Positions 16,885 to 25,429 of a stretch of 64,000 nt of DNA are shown here, in pieces. The notes under the pieces are model-generated. The model did not search any database and had not been told where the DNA came from. It saw only the letters and a program-made list of their open reading frames with translations. Every line of letters begins with the position of its first letter. Position 1 is the first letter of the stretch. Source of the stretch: Caballeronia grimmiae (GTDB lineage Bacteria; Pseudomonadota; Gammaproteobacteria; Burkholderiales; Burkholderiaceae); assembly GCF_000698555.1 (NCBI RefSeq), contig NZ_JFHE01000025.1, positions 1 to 64,000 of the forward strand. The letters are read 5' to 3'. The translations under genes were made by a program, and so were the position numbers.

Positions 16885-17733
16885 TCAATTCATCGCCGCG
16901 CTCAGCCTGCGCCGCCAGCGCGACACGAGATCCGGCTGATTCGACGCCAGTTCGAAGACCGAGAGCATCGTCTTGCGGCCAACATCGTCCATGAAGGCGC
17001 GGTCGCGTTGCACGATCGCCAGCAGATGTTCCAGCGCGCCTTCATAGTCGCGGCCCGCGATCAGCCGGTTGGCCAGCGCGAAGCGCGCTTCGAGATCGTC
17101 GGGATTCGCATTCACCGCGCCGATCAGCGCGTCGGCGGGCGGCAGTTCGGCTGCGGCTTCGGCGGCGTCCAGCTCGGTTTTCAGCGCGTTGTAGCGGGCA
17201 TCGATGCCTTGCGTGGTCTTCGGCGACAGCAGCTTGTCCTCGTCCTTCGCCTCGTCGATACGCCGCTCGGCGAGCAGCCATTCGATCAGGTCGAGGCGGG
17301 CGTCGTCATAGCCCGGATCGAGCGCGAGCGCGGCCTTGATGCGGTCGATCGCCTCCTTGCGGTTGCCTGTGGCCCACGCGTTATGCGCGGCGTTGCGCTC
17401 GGCATCGGCGCCGTCGGGCACGAGCTTGTCGAGGAACGCGCGCAACTGGCCTTCGGGCAGCACGCCGATGAACTGATCGATCGGCCGGCCTTCCGCAAAT
17501 GCGATCACGTGCGGAATGCTGCGTACCTGAAAGTGCTGCGCAAGCTCCTGATTCTCGTCGACGTTCACCTTGACGAGCTTCCATGCGCCGCCGGCTTCCG
17601 CCTCCAGCCTTTCCAGCATCGGGCCAAGCGTCTTGCAGGGGCCGCACCAGGGCGCCCAGAAATCCACGAGGACGGGCGCGAGCATCGACGCGTTGATGAC
17701 GTCGTTCTCGAATGTGGCAAGGGTGGTATCCAT
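16885..17733 (-). CDS. Thioredoxin with C-terminal TPR region (YbbN/CnoX-like)
   Basis: Thioredoxin domain (about residues 10-110) with an intact redox motif WAPWCGPCKTLGP and cis-proline SIPHVIAF, followed by a TPR-like helical half (AAHNAWATGNRKEAIDRIKA, GYDDARLDLIEWLL, and again DLEARFALANRLIAGRDYEG). This is the YbbN/CnoX 'co-chaperone' plan that links to the chaperones DnaK and GroEL. Unlike E. coli YbbN, it keeps both active-site cysteines. The ATG at 17733 follows gaggagag. It converges on tcdA across the terminator. Confidence 0.92.
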   Translation of the reverse strand: MDTTLATFENDVINASMLAPVLVDFWAPWCGPCKTLGPMLERLEAEAGGAWKLVKVNVDENQELAQHFQVRSIPHVIAFAEGRPIDQFIGVLPEGQLRAFLDKLVPDGADAERNAAHNAWATGNRKEAIDRIKAALALDPGYDDARLDLIEWLLAERRIDEAKDEDKLLSPKTTQGIDARYNALKTELDAAEAAAELPPADALIGAVNANPDDLEARFALANRLIAGRDYEGALEHLLAIVQRDRAFMDDVGRKTMLSVFELASNQPDLVSRWRRRLSAAMN

Positions 17734-17804
17734 GCGTTCTCTCCTCATGCTTGTGATTTGTGTCGACATCCTAGTTGGGGACGCCCGACGCAGGTATCAA
17801 TGGT

Positions 17805-18704
17805 TCACGCTTCCGGCGCACGCTGTTCGCGGCGCGGCGGCGGCAACGGAATGAACTCGGTCTCGCCCGGAACCTCGCCCATGCGCTGCTCGCTCCATGC
17901 GAGCTTGGCGGCTTCTATCTTGTCCCGCGAACTCGATACAAAGTTCCATTCGATGAAGCGCGTGCCGTCGAGCGGCGCGCCGCCGAGCAGCATCACGACC
18001 GCGCCGCTCGTGCTCGCGAGCTGCACGGCCGCGCCTGGCGTCAGCACGGACATCTGCTGCGGCGGGACGGCAACGCCGTCGACCGACAGATCGCCATCGA
18101 CGAGATAGACGCCGCGTTCCTCGTGCTCGGCGTCGAGCGTGAGTTCGCTGCCCAGCGCGAAGTGCGCGGCGACGTAGAGCGTCGGCGAGAAAGTGCGCGT
18201 CGGGGCTGTCGCGCCGAACGCGGTGCCCGCGATCACGCGCAAGGTGACGGCGCCGCGCTCGATCTGCGGGAGCGTCGCGGCTGCGTGATGCTCGAACGAC
18301 GGCTCCACTTCCTCGCTCGCGACCGGCAGCGCCACCCACGTCTGGATGCCGTGCATCGTCTGGCCGCTCGCGCGTTCTTCGTCAGGCGTGCGTTCCGAAT
18401 GGACGATGCCGCGCCCGGCGGTCATCCAGTTGACATCGCCCGGAACGATCTTCTGCACGGAACCGACGCTGTCGCGATGCATGATCGCGCCGTCGAACAG
18501 ATAAGTGACGGTGGCAAGCCCGATATGCGGATGCGGCCGCACGTCGAGGCCCTTGCCGGGCACGAGGGTTGCGGGTCCGATGTGGTCGAAAAAGATGAAA
18601 GGTCCGACGGTGCGCGCCGCAAGCGCGGGAAGCACGCGCCTCACCATGAGGCCGCCGACGTCGTGTTGATGAGGTTTCAACTGCGCGCGAATCGTCGAGG
18701 ACAT
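17805..18704 (-). CDS. Pirin-family bicupin protein
   Basis: A 299-residue pirin: first cupin with metal ligands in GLDVRPHPHIGLATVTYLFDG (His-x-His) and VNWMTAGRGIVHSERTPDE, second cupin around LYVAAHFALGSELTLDAEHEERGVYLVDG. Bacterial pirins often act as quercetinase-like dioxygenases or redox sensors; which applies here is unknown. It stands alone, 71 bases downstream (on the minus strand) of nothing obvious, and is divergent from the small secreted protein at 18896. Confidence 0.9.
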   Translation of the reverse strand: MSSTIRAQLKPHQHDVGGLMVRRVLPALAARTVGPFIFFDHIGPATLVPGKGLDVRPHPHIGLATVTYLFDGAIMHRDSVGSVQKIVPGDVNWMTAGRGIVHSERTPDEERASGQTMHGIQTWVALPVASEEVEPSFEHHAAATLPQIERGAVTLRVIAGTAFGATAPTRTFSPTLYVAAHFALGSELTLDAEHEERGVYLVDGDLSVDGVAVPPQQMSVLTPGAAVQLASTSGAVVMLLGGAPLDGTRFIEWNFVSSSRDKIEAAKLAWSEQRMGEVPGETEFIPLPPPRREQRAPEA

Positions 18705-18895
18705 GGCGGTTCACCGAAGAAAGGCGGGCGCCGGAATGGCGCACCAGAACTGCCGATTCTACCGGTGGCCGCCAGGCGGCGCATTGCCCGGACTCCGGGC
18801 GTACGCTCATCCTTTCGAAGTTCCGTGCGGTCGTGACCGGCCGCGCTTTTTGAAGCTGCGTGCAGGTCGCGCAATCTTGATAGGAGAGGGAAACA

Positions 18896-19183
18896 ATGAG
18901 CAAGAACAAACTTTTGATCGCCATCACCGCGGGCCTTTTCACGGCAACTGCCGCAACTGGCGCGTTTGCGCAGACCTCGTCGGGCAACTCGTCGGCGGCA
19001 ATGGGCGGCGATACCTCGACGGCCACTCAGGGCGACGCATCGGCGGGAACGGGTTCCGGCACCACGACCAAGAAGCACCACAAGGCGCGCAAGCACGGCA
19101 CGCAGTCGTCGGCAGCGACCAAGAAGACGCCGGAAGCCGAAACCGGCAACAACGCGGGCACCGAGTCCGGCCAGAGCAAGTAA
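18896..19183 (+). CDS. Small secreted protein, Ser/Thr/Lys-rich
   Basis: A 95-residue protein with a clear Sec signal peptide (MSKNKLLIAITAGLFTATA, cleavage after GAFA) and a low-complexity mature part: a Ser/Gly/Thr stretch, then a basic patch TTKKHHKARKHG and an acidic tail (EAETGNNAGTESGQSK). A GGAGAGG ribosome site precedes ATG 18896, and a strong hairpin follows, so it is a genuine one-gene transcript. Similar small periplasmic proteins are frequent in Burkholderia; the function is unknown to me. Confidence 0.82.
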   Translation: MSKNKLLIAITAGLFTATAATGAFAQTSSGNSSAAMGGDTSTATQGDASAGTGSGTTTKKHHKARKHGTQSSAATKKTPEAETGNNAGTESGQSK

Positions 19184-19208
19184 AGCGTCTTCGTTCGCGA
19201 AGGCTGCG

Positions 19209-19243
19209 AGCGCCCGCGCCGTCGAACGGCGCGGGCGCTTTTC
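19209..19243 (+). terminator. Terminator of the small secreted protein
   Basis: GC-rich perfect stem agcgcccgcgccgt / the complementary cggcgcgggcgct around a short CGAA loop, ending in TTTT. It lies 26 bases after the stop codon at 19183. Confidence 0.85.
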
Positions 19244-19354
19244 ACATTCGTTTCCCAATCCCACGCCTGCCGCAGGTTTTGACAATCCTTCGCGCGCGCC
19301 CTTCGCTACACTCGCCTGATTGCGCATGCGGCGCACGACAAGAGGGGAATGGCG

Positions 19355-20236
19355 ATGTCGCCCAGGGATTTGCTGATTGCAACGGTGGTTATTTTTGCGT
19401 GGGGCGTGAACTTCGTCGTCATCAAGCTGGGGCTGCATGGCGTCCCGCCGATGCTGCTCGGCGCGCTGCGTTTCGCGCTCGCGGCGCTGCCCGCGTTCTT
19501 CGTGAAGCGTCCGCAGATTCCGCTGCGATGGCTCTTCGCCTACGGTCTCACCATCTCGCTCGGGCAGTTCGCGCTGCTCTTCTATGGCATGTCCGTCGGG
19601 ATGCCGGCGGGGCTCGCGTCGCTCGTGCTGCAGGCTCAGGCGTTCTTCACGCTGATTTTCGCCGCGATGTTTCTCGGCGAGCGCATTCGCGCGGCCAACG
19701 TGATCGGTCTGCTGATCGCGGCGGCGGGTCTCGCGCTGATCGGCATGCACGGCGGGCAGGCGATGACTCTCACCGGCTTTCTCTTCACGCTCGGGGCCGC
19801 GTCGATGTGGGCGCTCGGCAACATCGCGACGAAGCGCATGGGCAAGGTGGATCTGCTGTCGCTCGTCGTGTGGGCGAGCCTGATTCCGCCGCTGCCGTTC
19901 CTCGTGCTGTCGCTGATCTTCGAGGGCCCGGCGCGTATCGAGTCGAGCCTCGCGTCGATCCCGCTCGTGTCGGTGCTCGCGGTGTGTTATCTCGCCTTCA
20001 TCGCGACGCTGGTCGGTTATAGCTTGTGGGGGAAACTGCTCGCGCGCTATGCGGCGGGACAAGTCGCGCCGTTCTCGCTGCTCGTGCCGGTGATCGGCCT
20101 GGCGTCGGCGGCGCTGTTTCTCGATGAAGGAATGAGTTCGATGGAAGTCGCCGGTGCCGCGCTAGTGATGGCAGGGCTGGCCGTCAACGTGTTCGGCGGG
20201 CGGATCGTGCAGCGGTTCGCGTCGGCGGCGCGGTAA
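19355..20236 (+). CDS. EamA/DMT-superfamily exporter
   Basis: Ten-helix drug/metabolite transporter with the duplicated EamA fold: first repeat from LLIATVVIFAWGVNFVVIK to LGERIRAANVIGLLIAAAGLAL, second from TGFLFTLGAASMWALGNIATKR to LDEGMSSMEVAGAALVMAGL. Likely an inner-membrane efflux carrier for amino acids or similar metabolites. ATG 19349 sits one base after GAGGGG, too close; ATG 19355 is 7 bases away and gives the usual start MSPRDLLIATVV. No regulator is adjacent, so the substrate cannot be named. Confidence 0.9.
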   Translation: MSPRDLLIATVVIFAWGVNFVVIKLGLHGVPPMLLGALRFALAALPAFFVKRPQIPLRWLFAYGLTISLGQFALLFYGMSVGMPAGLASLVLQAQAFFTLIFAAMFLGERIRAANVIGLLIAAAGLALIGMHGGQAMTLTGFLFTLGAASMWALGNIATKRMGKVDLLSLVVWASLIPPLPFLVLSLIFEGPARIESSLASIPLVSVLAVCYLAFIATLVGYSLWGKLLARYAAGQVAPFSLLVPVIGLASAALFLDEGMSSMEVAGAALVMAGLAVNVFGGRIVQRFASAAR

Positions 20237-20242
20237 TCGTCG

Positions 20243-20265
20243 GGCGGGCGCGCAATGCGCCCGCC
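20243..20265. terminator. Stem-loop between converging eamA-type gene and amiC
   Basis: Perfect 9-bp stem ggcgggcgc / gcgcccgcc with a 5-base loop, between the two stop codons. There is no T-run on either strand, so it may terminate weakly or only protect 3' ends. Confidence 0.45.
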
Positions 20266-20275
20266 ATCGAAAGCG

Positions 20276-21799
20276 TCAGGTCATCCGGCTCTTCGCGAGC
20301 GGCGGATTCGCCGCGAAATACCGCTTGATGCCCTTCATGATCGCGTTGGCCATCTTGTCGCGATAGGCGTCGTCGTTCAGGTGCGCTTCCTCTTCGGGAT
20401 TGCTGATGAACGCCGTTTCGACGAGGATCGACGGAATATCCGGCGCTTTCAGCACGGCGAAGCCCGCCTGCTCGACCGATCCCTTGTGCAGCTTGTTGAT
20501 GCCGCCGATCTCGTTCAGCACGAAGTTGCCGTAACGCATCGAGTCGCGGATTTGCGCGGTCGTGGACATGTCGAAGAGGGCGCGGCTCACGCTCGCGTCG
20601 TTGGTCTTCACGTTGATGCCGCCGATCTGGTCTGATGCATTCTCCTTGGTCGCCATCCAGCGCGCCGCCGCGCTCGATGCGCCATGCTCCGACAACGCGA
20701 ACACCGACGAGCCGCGCGCCGACGGCGTCGTGAACGCGTCCGCGTGAATCGATACGAACAGGTCCGCGCCCACGCGCTGCGCCTTCTGCACGCGCACGTT
20801 GAGCGGCACGAAGAAGTCGGCGTCGCGGGTCATCATCGCGCGCATGTTCGGCTGGGCGTCGATCTTCGCGCGCAGCTTCTTCGCGATATCGAGCGCGATG
20901 TGCTTCTCGTACGTGCCGTTGCCGCCGATCGCGCCGGGGTCTTCGCCGCCGTGTCCCGGATCGATGGCGACGGTCAAAAGGCGCGTGGTACCGGAGCGGT
21001 CCTGCTTCGGTGCGGAGAATGCGTACTGGTCGTTGTCGTCGTCGTCTTTCTTCGCGATGACCGGCGGCGCGACGCGCGGCTTCGGCGTCGCGGGCGCAGG
21101 CTTCGGCACGGCCGGCGCGGGTGTGTCGGTCGAACTATCGCCTTGCGCGTACTTCTGGAAGAACTCGTCGGTCGAATCCTGTGCGAGCGGTTTCTGCGTG
21201 GTCGCGGGGCCGGAGAGCGTCGCGGGCGGCGGCGTCGACGGATTCGGATTGGCGCGGTCGAATGCTTCCTGCTTGCGCTCGGTCTGGGCGAGCAGTTCCA
21301 TCAGCGGATCGGGCGCGACGGCCGGATACAGGTCGAACACGAGGCGATACTTGTAGCTGCCGATCGGCCCGAGCGTGAACACCTGCGGCTTCACGGAGCC
21401 TTTCAGATCGAACACCATCCGCACCACATGCGGCTGATACTGCCCAACGCGCACCGCCTGAATCTGCGGATCGTTCGGCGTGATCTTCGATACGAGCTCG
21501 CGCAACGCCTGATCCAGATCGATTCCATTGAGATCGACGACGAGCCTGTCCGGTCCCTGAAGCAGCTGGTTGCTGTTCGTGAGCGGCTGGTCGGATTCGA
21601 TGGTCACGCGCGTGTAATCGCGCGCCGGCCACACGCGCACGCCGAGCACGGAGCTGGCGTGCGCGAGCTTCGGCCCGGCGAGCGCGAGCACGAGCGTCGA
21701 TGCGCCCGCGCGCAGCACCTGGCGTCGGCGCCAGTTGTGCGGCGCGCTCGCGCTCGATTCGATCGAGTGGAACGGCTTGATCAGCATCTTTCGAGACAT
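20276..21799 (-). CDS. amiC: N-acetylmuramoyl-L-alanine amidase AmiC
   Basis: Periplasmic zinc amidase that splits septal peptidoglycan during daughter-cell separation. The N-terminus has a twin-arginine signal (NWRRRQVLRAGASTLVLAL, cut near LAHA), then an AMIN domain (about residues 50-160), a Pro/Thr-rich linker, and the Amidase_3 domain with zinc and catalytic residues in VAIDPGHGGEDPGAIG, YEKHIALDIA, LFVSIHADAF and ILVETAFISNPEEE. Length is 507 residues. The start overlaps the 3' end of tsaE by 19 bases, so both are translated from one mRNA. Confidence 0.95.
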   Translation of the reverse strand: MSRKMLIKPFHSIESSASAPHNWRRRQVLRAGASTLVLALAGPKLAHASSVLGVRVWPARDYTRVTIESDQPLTNSNQLLQGPDRLVVDLNGIDLDQALRELVSKITPNDPQIQAVRVGQYQPHVVRMVFDLKGSVKPQVFTLGPIGSYKYRLVFDLYPAVAPDPLMELLAQTERKQEAFDRANPNPSTPPPATLSGPATTQKPLAQDSTDEFFQKYAQGDSSTDTPAPAVPKPAPATPKPRVAPPVIAKKDDDDNDQYAFSAPKQDRSGTTRLLTVAIDPGHGGEDPGAIGGNGTYEKHIALDIAKKLRAKIDAQPNMRAMMTRDADFFVPLNVRVQKAQRVGADLFVSIHADAFTTPSARGSSVFALSEHGASSAAARWMATKENASDQIGGINVKTNDASVSRALFDMSTTAQIRDSMRYGNFVLNEIGGINKLHKGSVEQAGFAVLKAPDIPSILVETAFISNPEEEAHLNDDAYRDKMANAIMKGIKRYFAANPPLAKSRMT

Positions 21800-22368
21800 G
21801 TCTTTCCTGTTTCGCTAAACGCCCGCGCGGTCAGCACGCGGCCTTCTTCTTCGTTCGACTGCGTCGTTTCCATGGGTGCGATGCCGCTGTCCGGCAGCGT
21901 CAGCGCGAAAACGAGGTCCGGCACGCCGAGCAAGCCGCCCGCTTGCTGCGGCCACTCGACGAGGCACAACGCGCCCCGGTCGAAATACTCGCGAAACCCG
22001 GCGTCGGCCCATTCGGCGGGATCGGCGAAGCGATAGAGATCGAAGTGATACACGTCGAGCGGACCGCCTGGCGCATCCAGCGAATACGGCTCGACGAGCG
22101 TGTAAGTGGGGCTTTTCACCCGGCCCGCGTGACCGAGCGCACGCAGCGTCGCGCGCACGAGCGTGGTCTTGCCCGCGCCGAGGTCGCCGATCAACTGGAC
22201 TTGCAAGCCGTGGAATGGTTCAGACGAGGCTATTGTTCGCGTCTCGCCGATAGCGCGTGCGAAGCGCTCACCGAACGCGAGCGTCGCGGCTTCGTCGCGC
22301 AGTTCGAAGCGGCGTTCGATGAGCGCGGCGGGTGAACCGGATGTCGATGGTGCGGGGCTTTCGGGCAT
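21781..22368 (-). CDS. tsaE: tRNA t6A-synthesis ATPase TsaE
   Basis: ATPase of the TsaB-TsaD-TsaE complex making t6A on tRNA. The Walker A motif IGDLGAGKTTLVRATLRALG lies at about residue 60, with SPTYTLVEPY and YHFDLYRFADPAEW after it and a final CLVEWPQQAG, as in the family. The start MPESPAPSTSG gives 195 residues, a little long because of the low-complexity N-terminal tail. It is divergent from queG across 18 bases and overlaps amiC; the tsaE-amiC pair is common in proteobacteria. Confidence 0.95.
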   Translation of the reverse strand: MPESPAPSTSGSPAALIERRFELRDEAATLAFGERFARAIGETRTIASSEPFHGLQVQLIGDLGAGKTTLVRATLRALGHAGRVKSPTYTLVEPYSLDAPGGPLDVYHFDLYRFADPAEWADAGFREYFDRGALCLVEWPQQAGGLLGVPDLVFALTLPDSGIAPMETTQSNEEEGRVLTARAFSETGKTCLERC

Positions 22369-22374
22369 TGCTCG

Positions 22375-22380
22375 TAAAAT
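22375..22380 (+). promoter_or_regulatory. Candidate -10 box of queG (leaderless position)
   Basis: TAAAAT lies exactly 6 bases before ATG 22387, so transcription would begin at or next to the start codon. No good -35 hexamer is visible 16-18 bases upstream. The gap to the divergent tsaE start is only 18 bases. Confidence 0.4.
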
Positions 22381-22386
22381 GTCGTG

Positions 22387-23628
22387 ATGAACCGATTGCC
22401 GGAACACTCCGATGAAGTCACGACCGCGGCGAGCGACGCCGCCGTCGAGCCGCGTGCCTTGCATCGCCTCGAAAGCGACGAGGCGGGGCTGGCGGAGCTC
22501 GCGCAGCGCATCAAGGCGTGGGGGCGCGAGCTGGGATTCGGTGCGGTCGGAATCAGCGATACCGACCTGACGGACGCCGAGGAAGGCCTCGCCAGCTGGC
22601 TCGAAGCAGGCTATCACGGCGAAATGGATTATATGGCCAAACATGGGATGAAACGCGCGAGGCCGGCCGAGCTTGTGGCCGGCACGCGACGCGTCATCAC
22701 CGCGCGCATGGCCTATCTGCCGGCCGCGACGCTCGCGTCGACAGGCGATGAAAGTGTCGCGACAGCGGACGGTCAGAAGAACGACTGGCGCGCGATCGAA
22801 TGGAAGCGGCTCGCGCAGCCCGCGCAGGCGCAGGTGTCGATCTATGCGCGCGGCCGCGACTACCACAAGGTCATGCGCAACCGGTTGCAGCAGCTGGCCG
22901 AGCGTATCGAGAAGGAGATCGGCGCGTTCGGGCATCGCGCGTTCACGGATTCTGCGCCGGTCCTCGAAGTGGCGCTCGCGCAGAAGGCGGGCAACGGCTG
23001 GCGCGGCAAGCACACGCTATTGCTGGATCGCGATGCCGGTTCGCTGTTCTTTCTCGGCGAGATTTACGTCGATCTGGCGCTGCCCGTCGATCCCGAACCG
23101 GAGCACGACGGCGCGCACTGCGGGCAATGCACGCGCTGCATCGGCGCGTGTCCGACCGGAGCGATCGTCGGGCCGTATCGCGTGGATGCGCGGCGCTGCA
23201 TCTCGTATCTGACGATCGAGCTGCACGGCAGCATTCCGGAAGACCTGCGGCCGCTGATCGGCAATCGCGTGTACGGCTGCGACGATTGCCAGCTCGTGTG
23301 TCCGTGGAACAAGTTCGCGCAGGCCGCGCCGGTTGCGGACTTCGACGTGCGGCACGGGCTGGATCGCGCGACGCTCGTCGAACTGTTCGCATGGAGCGCC
23401 GATGACTTCGATACGCGGATGCAGGGCAGCGCGATCCGCCGCATCGGACATGAGCGATGGCTGCGCAATATCGCGGTGGCGATGGGCAACGCGTTGCGCG
23501 ATGCGTCGCTCGATGCGCGCGAACGCGGCTCGATCATCGGCGCGCTGCACGCGCGCGCGGACGATGCGTCGGCGCTCGTGCGCGAGCATGTGTCGTGGGC
23601 GCTGGAGCAGGGGGACAGGCATGAGTAA
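22387..23628 (+). CDS. queG: Epoxyqueuosine reductase QueG
   Basis: Cobalamin- and iron-sulfur-dependent enzyme for the last step of queuosine synthesis in tRNA. Motifs: KAWGRELGFGAVGISDTDL, SWLEAGYHGEMDYMA, and two [4Fe-4S] clusters in CGQCTRCIGACPTGAIVGPY and YGCDDCQLVCPWN, then a HEAT-like C-terminus. About 413 residues. A GTG at 22384 is directly before ATG 22387; the ATG is preferred. The stop overlaps the ogt start by 8 bases, giving a queG-ogt-xerD operon. No ribosome site is visible before the start. Confidence 0.95.
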   Translation: MNRLPEHSDEVTTAASDAAVEPRALHRLESDEAGLAELAQRIKAWGRELGFGAVGISDTDLTDAEEGLASWLEAGYHGEMDYMAKHGMKRARPAELVAGTRRVITARMAYLPAATLASTGDESVATADGQKNDWRAIEWKRLAQPAQAQVSIYARGRDYHKVMRNRLQQLAERIEKEIGAFGHRAFTDSAPVLEVALAQKAGNGWRGKHTLLLDRDAGSLFFLGEIYVDLALPVDPEPEHDGAHCGQCTRCIGACPTGAIVGPYRVDARRCISYLTIELHGSIPEDLRPLIGNRVYGCDDCQLVCPWNKFAQAAPVADFDVRHGLDRATLVELFAWSADDFDTRMQGSAIRRIGHERWLRNIAVAMGNALRDASLDARERGSIIGALHARADDASALVREHVSWALEQGDRHE

Positions 23629-24103
23629 CGTGTCATTCGATGCGGTCATCGACGCCCCGTTCGGCAAAGTCGGCATCCGCGCCGACGATCGCTTCGTGCG
23701 CGAGATCGTCTATCTGCCGCACGAGACGCCGAACGTCGATCCGGGCAAACCGCTCGCGCAGGAAGCCGCGATGCAGATTCGCCGTTACTTCGATGCATCG
23801 ACGATGCGCTTCGATCTTCCGCTCGCCATCGGCGGCACCGCGTTTCAACAGCGCGTGTGGCGCGGCATCGGCGCAATCGCGGCGGGACAAGTCTGGACCT
23901 ACGGACAGCTAGCGCGCGAAATCGGCAGCGTGCCGCGCGCAGTCGGGCAGGCGTGCGGCTCCAATCCGCTGCCGATCGTGATACCGTGCCACCGGGTCGT
24001 GGCGTCGGGCGGGATCGGCGGATTCGCGCATCATCCCGGCGACGGCTTTTTTCGTGACGTGAAGCGCTGGCTGCTGGCGCATGAAGGTGTATCGATCGGA
24101 TGA
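23621..24103 (+). CDS. ogt: Methylated-DNA--protein-cysteine methyltransferase
   Basis: Suicide DNA-repair protein that removes alkyl groups from O6-alkylguanine. The 160 residues have the ribonuclease-like N-terminal domain, then the DNA-binding part FQQRVWRGIGAIAAGQVWTYG, the arginine-finger region PRAVGQACGSNPLP and the active-site IPCHRVVASGG. It starts at ATG 23621 inside the queG stop region (8-base overlap) and overlaps xerD by 4 bases (ATGA), so translation is coupled. Confidence 0.95.
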   Translation: MSNVSFDAVIDAPFGKVGIRADDRFVREIVYLPHETPNVDPGKPLAQEAAMQIRRYFDASTMRFDLPLAIGGTAFQQRVWRGIGAIAAGQVWTYGQLAREIGSVPRAVGQACGSNPLPIVIPCHRVVASGGIGGFAHHPGDGFFRDVKRWLLAHEGVSIG

Positions 24104-25029
24104 CGAGCGCAATCATTGAAGAACAGCAAACGCCTGAGCTGATCGCGAGCAGCGATGCGATCGATCTCTTCTGCGATGCATTGTGGCTCGAACACGGGCT
24201 CGCGGAGAATTCACTCGACGCGTACCGGCGCGACTTGCGGCTCTTCGCGGAGTGGCTCGCGAAGACGCGCGGCGCGTCCATCGACGCCGCCAGCGAAGCC
24301 GACATGAACGGCTACATGGCCGCGCGCCGCAGCGACAAGGCGACTTCCGCGAACCGGCGTCTTTCGGTGTTTCGCCGCTACTACGCGTGGGCGATGCGCG
24401 AACATCGGGCCATTGCCGACCCGACGCTCAAGCTGCGCTCGGCCAAGCAGCCGCCGCGCTTTCCATCCACGCTCAACGAAGCGCAAGTGGAAGCGCTGCT
24501 CGGCGCGCCCGATATCGAAACGCCGCTCGGCCTGCGCGACCGCACGATGCTCGAACTGATGTACGCGAGCGGCCTGCGCGTGACCGAACTCGTGACGCTG
24601 AAGACCGTCGAGCTTGGTCTGAACGAGGGCGTCGTCCGCGTGATGGGCAAAGGCTCGAAAGAGCGTCTCGTGCCGTTCGGCGAAGAGGCGCACGGCTGGA
24701 TCGCGCGATATCTGCGCGAATCGCGCCCGGCGCTGCTCGGCCCGCGCGCCGCCGATGCGCTCTTCGTCACCGCACGCGGCGAGGGCATGACGCGTCAGCA
24801 GTTCTGGAACATCATCAAGCGCCATGCGCTGAACGGCGGCGTGCATGCGCCGCTTTCGCCGCACACGCTGCGTCACGCATTCGCGACGCATCTGCTCAAT
24901 CACGGCGCGGACCTGCGCGTGGTGCAACTGCTGCTCGGCCACTCCGATATTTCGACCACGCAGATCTACACGCACGTCGCCCGCGAGCGCCTGCAGAAGC
25001 TGCATCGCGAGCATCATCCGCGCGGCTGA
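24100..25029 (+). CDS. xerD: Tyrosine recombinase XerD
   Basis: Site-specific recombinase resolving chromosome dimers at dif, acting with XerC and FtsK. Of 309 residues, the N-terminal SAM-like domain is about 20-110 (WLEHGLAENSLDAYRRDL). The catalytic set is complete: Arg in YASGLRVTELVTL, Lys in MGKGSKERLVPFG, His and Arg in SPHTLRHAFATHLLNHG, His in LLGHSDISTTQIYTHV, and the nucleophilic Tyr in the last motif. It is the last gene of queG-ogt-xerD and converges on the SMR-like gene 25 bases away. Not an integrase of a mobile element: no such genes are near. Confidence 0.96.
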   Translation: MTSAIIEEQQTPELIASSDAIDLFCDALWLEHGLAENSLDAYRRDLRLFAEWLAKTRGASIDAASEADMNGYMAARRSDKATSANRRLSVFRRYYAWAMREHRAIADPTLKLRSAKQPPRFPSTLNEAQVEALLGAPDIETPLGLRDRTMLELMYASGLRVTELVTLKTVELGLNEGVVRVMGKGSKERLVPFGEEAHGWIARYLRESRPALLGPRAADALFVTARGEGMTRQQFWNIIKRHALNGGVHAPLSPHTLRHAFATHLLNHGADLRVVQLLLGHSDISTTQIYTHVARERLQKLHREHHPRG

Positions 25030-25054
25030 GATCGGCGGCGGTGCCTCGCGTCGC

Positions 25055-25417
25055 TCATGCCGTGCTGGCAGCCGGCGCGTAAAGCAGCAGGACGCTTGCA
25101 ATGAGCAGCGTCGCGCCGGCAAGCGTTCGCAGCGACATCGCTTCGCCGAGCACGACGCCGATTAGCATGATTTCGAGTATCGTCACCGCGACCATCAGCG
25201 GGTACGCGACGCTCAGTTCCACGCGCTTCAACGCGAGCGCATACAGCACGAAGCCCGCGCCGTACGCGCCGATCGCACCGAGCCGGTAGATCAGCGGACG
25301 CGCCTGCATGCCGAACAGCAACGCTCCGCCCTCGGACGGAAGCGTGCCGGCAAGACGCAGCAGGATACTCGCGAGCGCACTGCACGTGCCGCTCAGCAAA
25401 AGCGTGATGTATTGCAT
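25055..25417 (-). CDS. Small four-helix SMR/EamA-like exporter
   Basis: A 120-residue protein with four predicted membrane helices (YITLLLSGTCSALASILLRLA, GAIGAYGAGFVLYALALKRV, VAYPLMVAVTILEIMLIGVV, TLAGATLLIASVLLLY). The segment LALKRVELSVAYPLMV and LGEAMSLRTLAGATLLI are like the EmrE/ArnE-type small transporters. It begins 12 bases after the HAD-UbiA gene, so the two are probably one transcript. By context I suggest export or flipping of a lipid-linked sugar, as with ArnE/ArnF; a plain drug exporter is the alternative. Confidence 0.8.
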   Translation of the reverse strand: MQYITLLLSGTCSALASILLRLAGTLPSEGGALLFGMQARPLIYRLGAIGAYGAGFVLYALALKRVELSVAYPLMVAVTILEIMLIGVVLGEAMSLRTLAGATLLIASVLLLYAPAASTA

Positions 25418-25429
25418 CGTTGAGATAGG

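Noticed and set aside
24100..25029. XerD-type recombinase as a sign of a mobile element
   Set aside because: It is the housekeeping XerD in a queG-ogt-xerD operon, with no other mobile genes.
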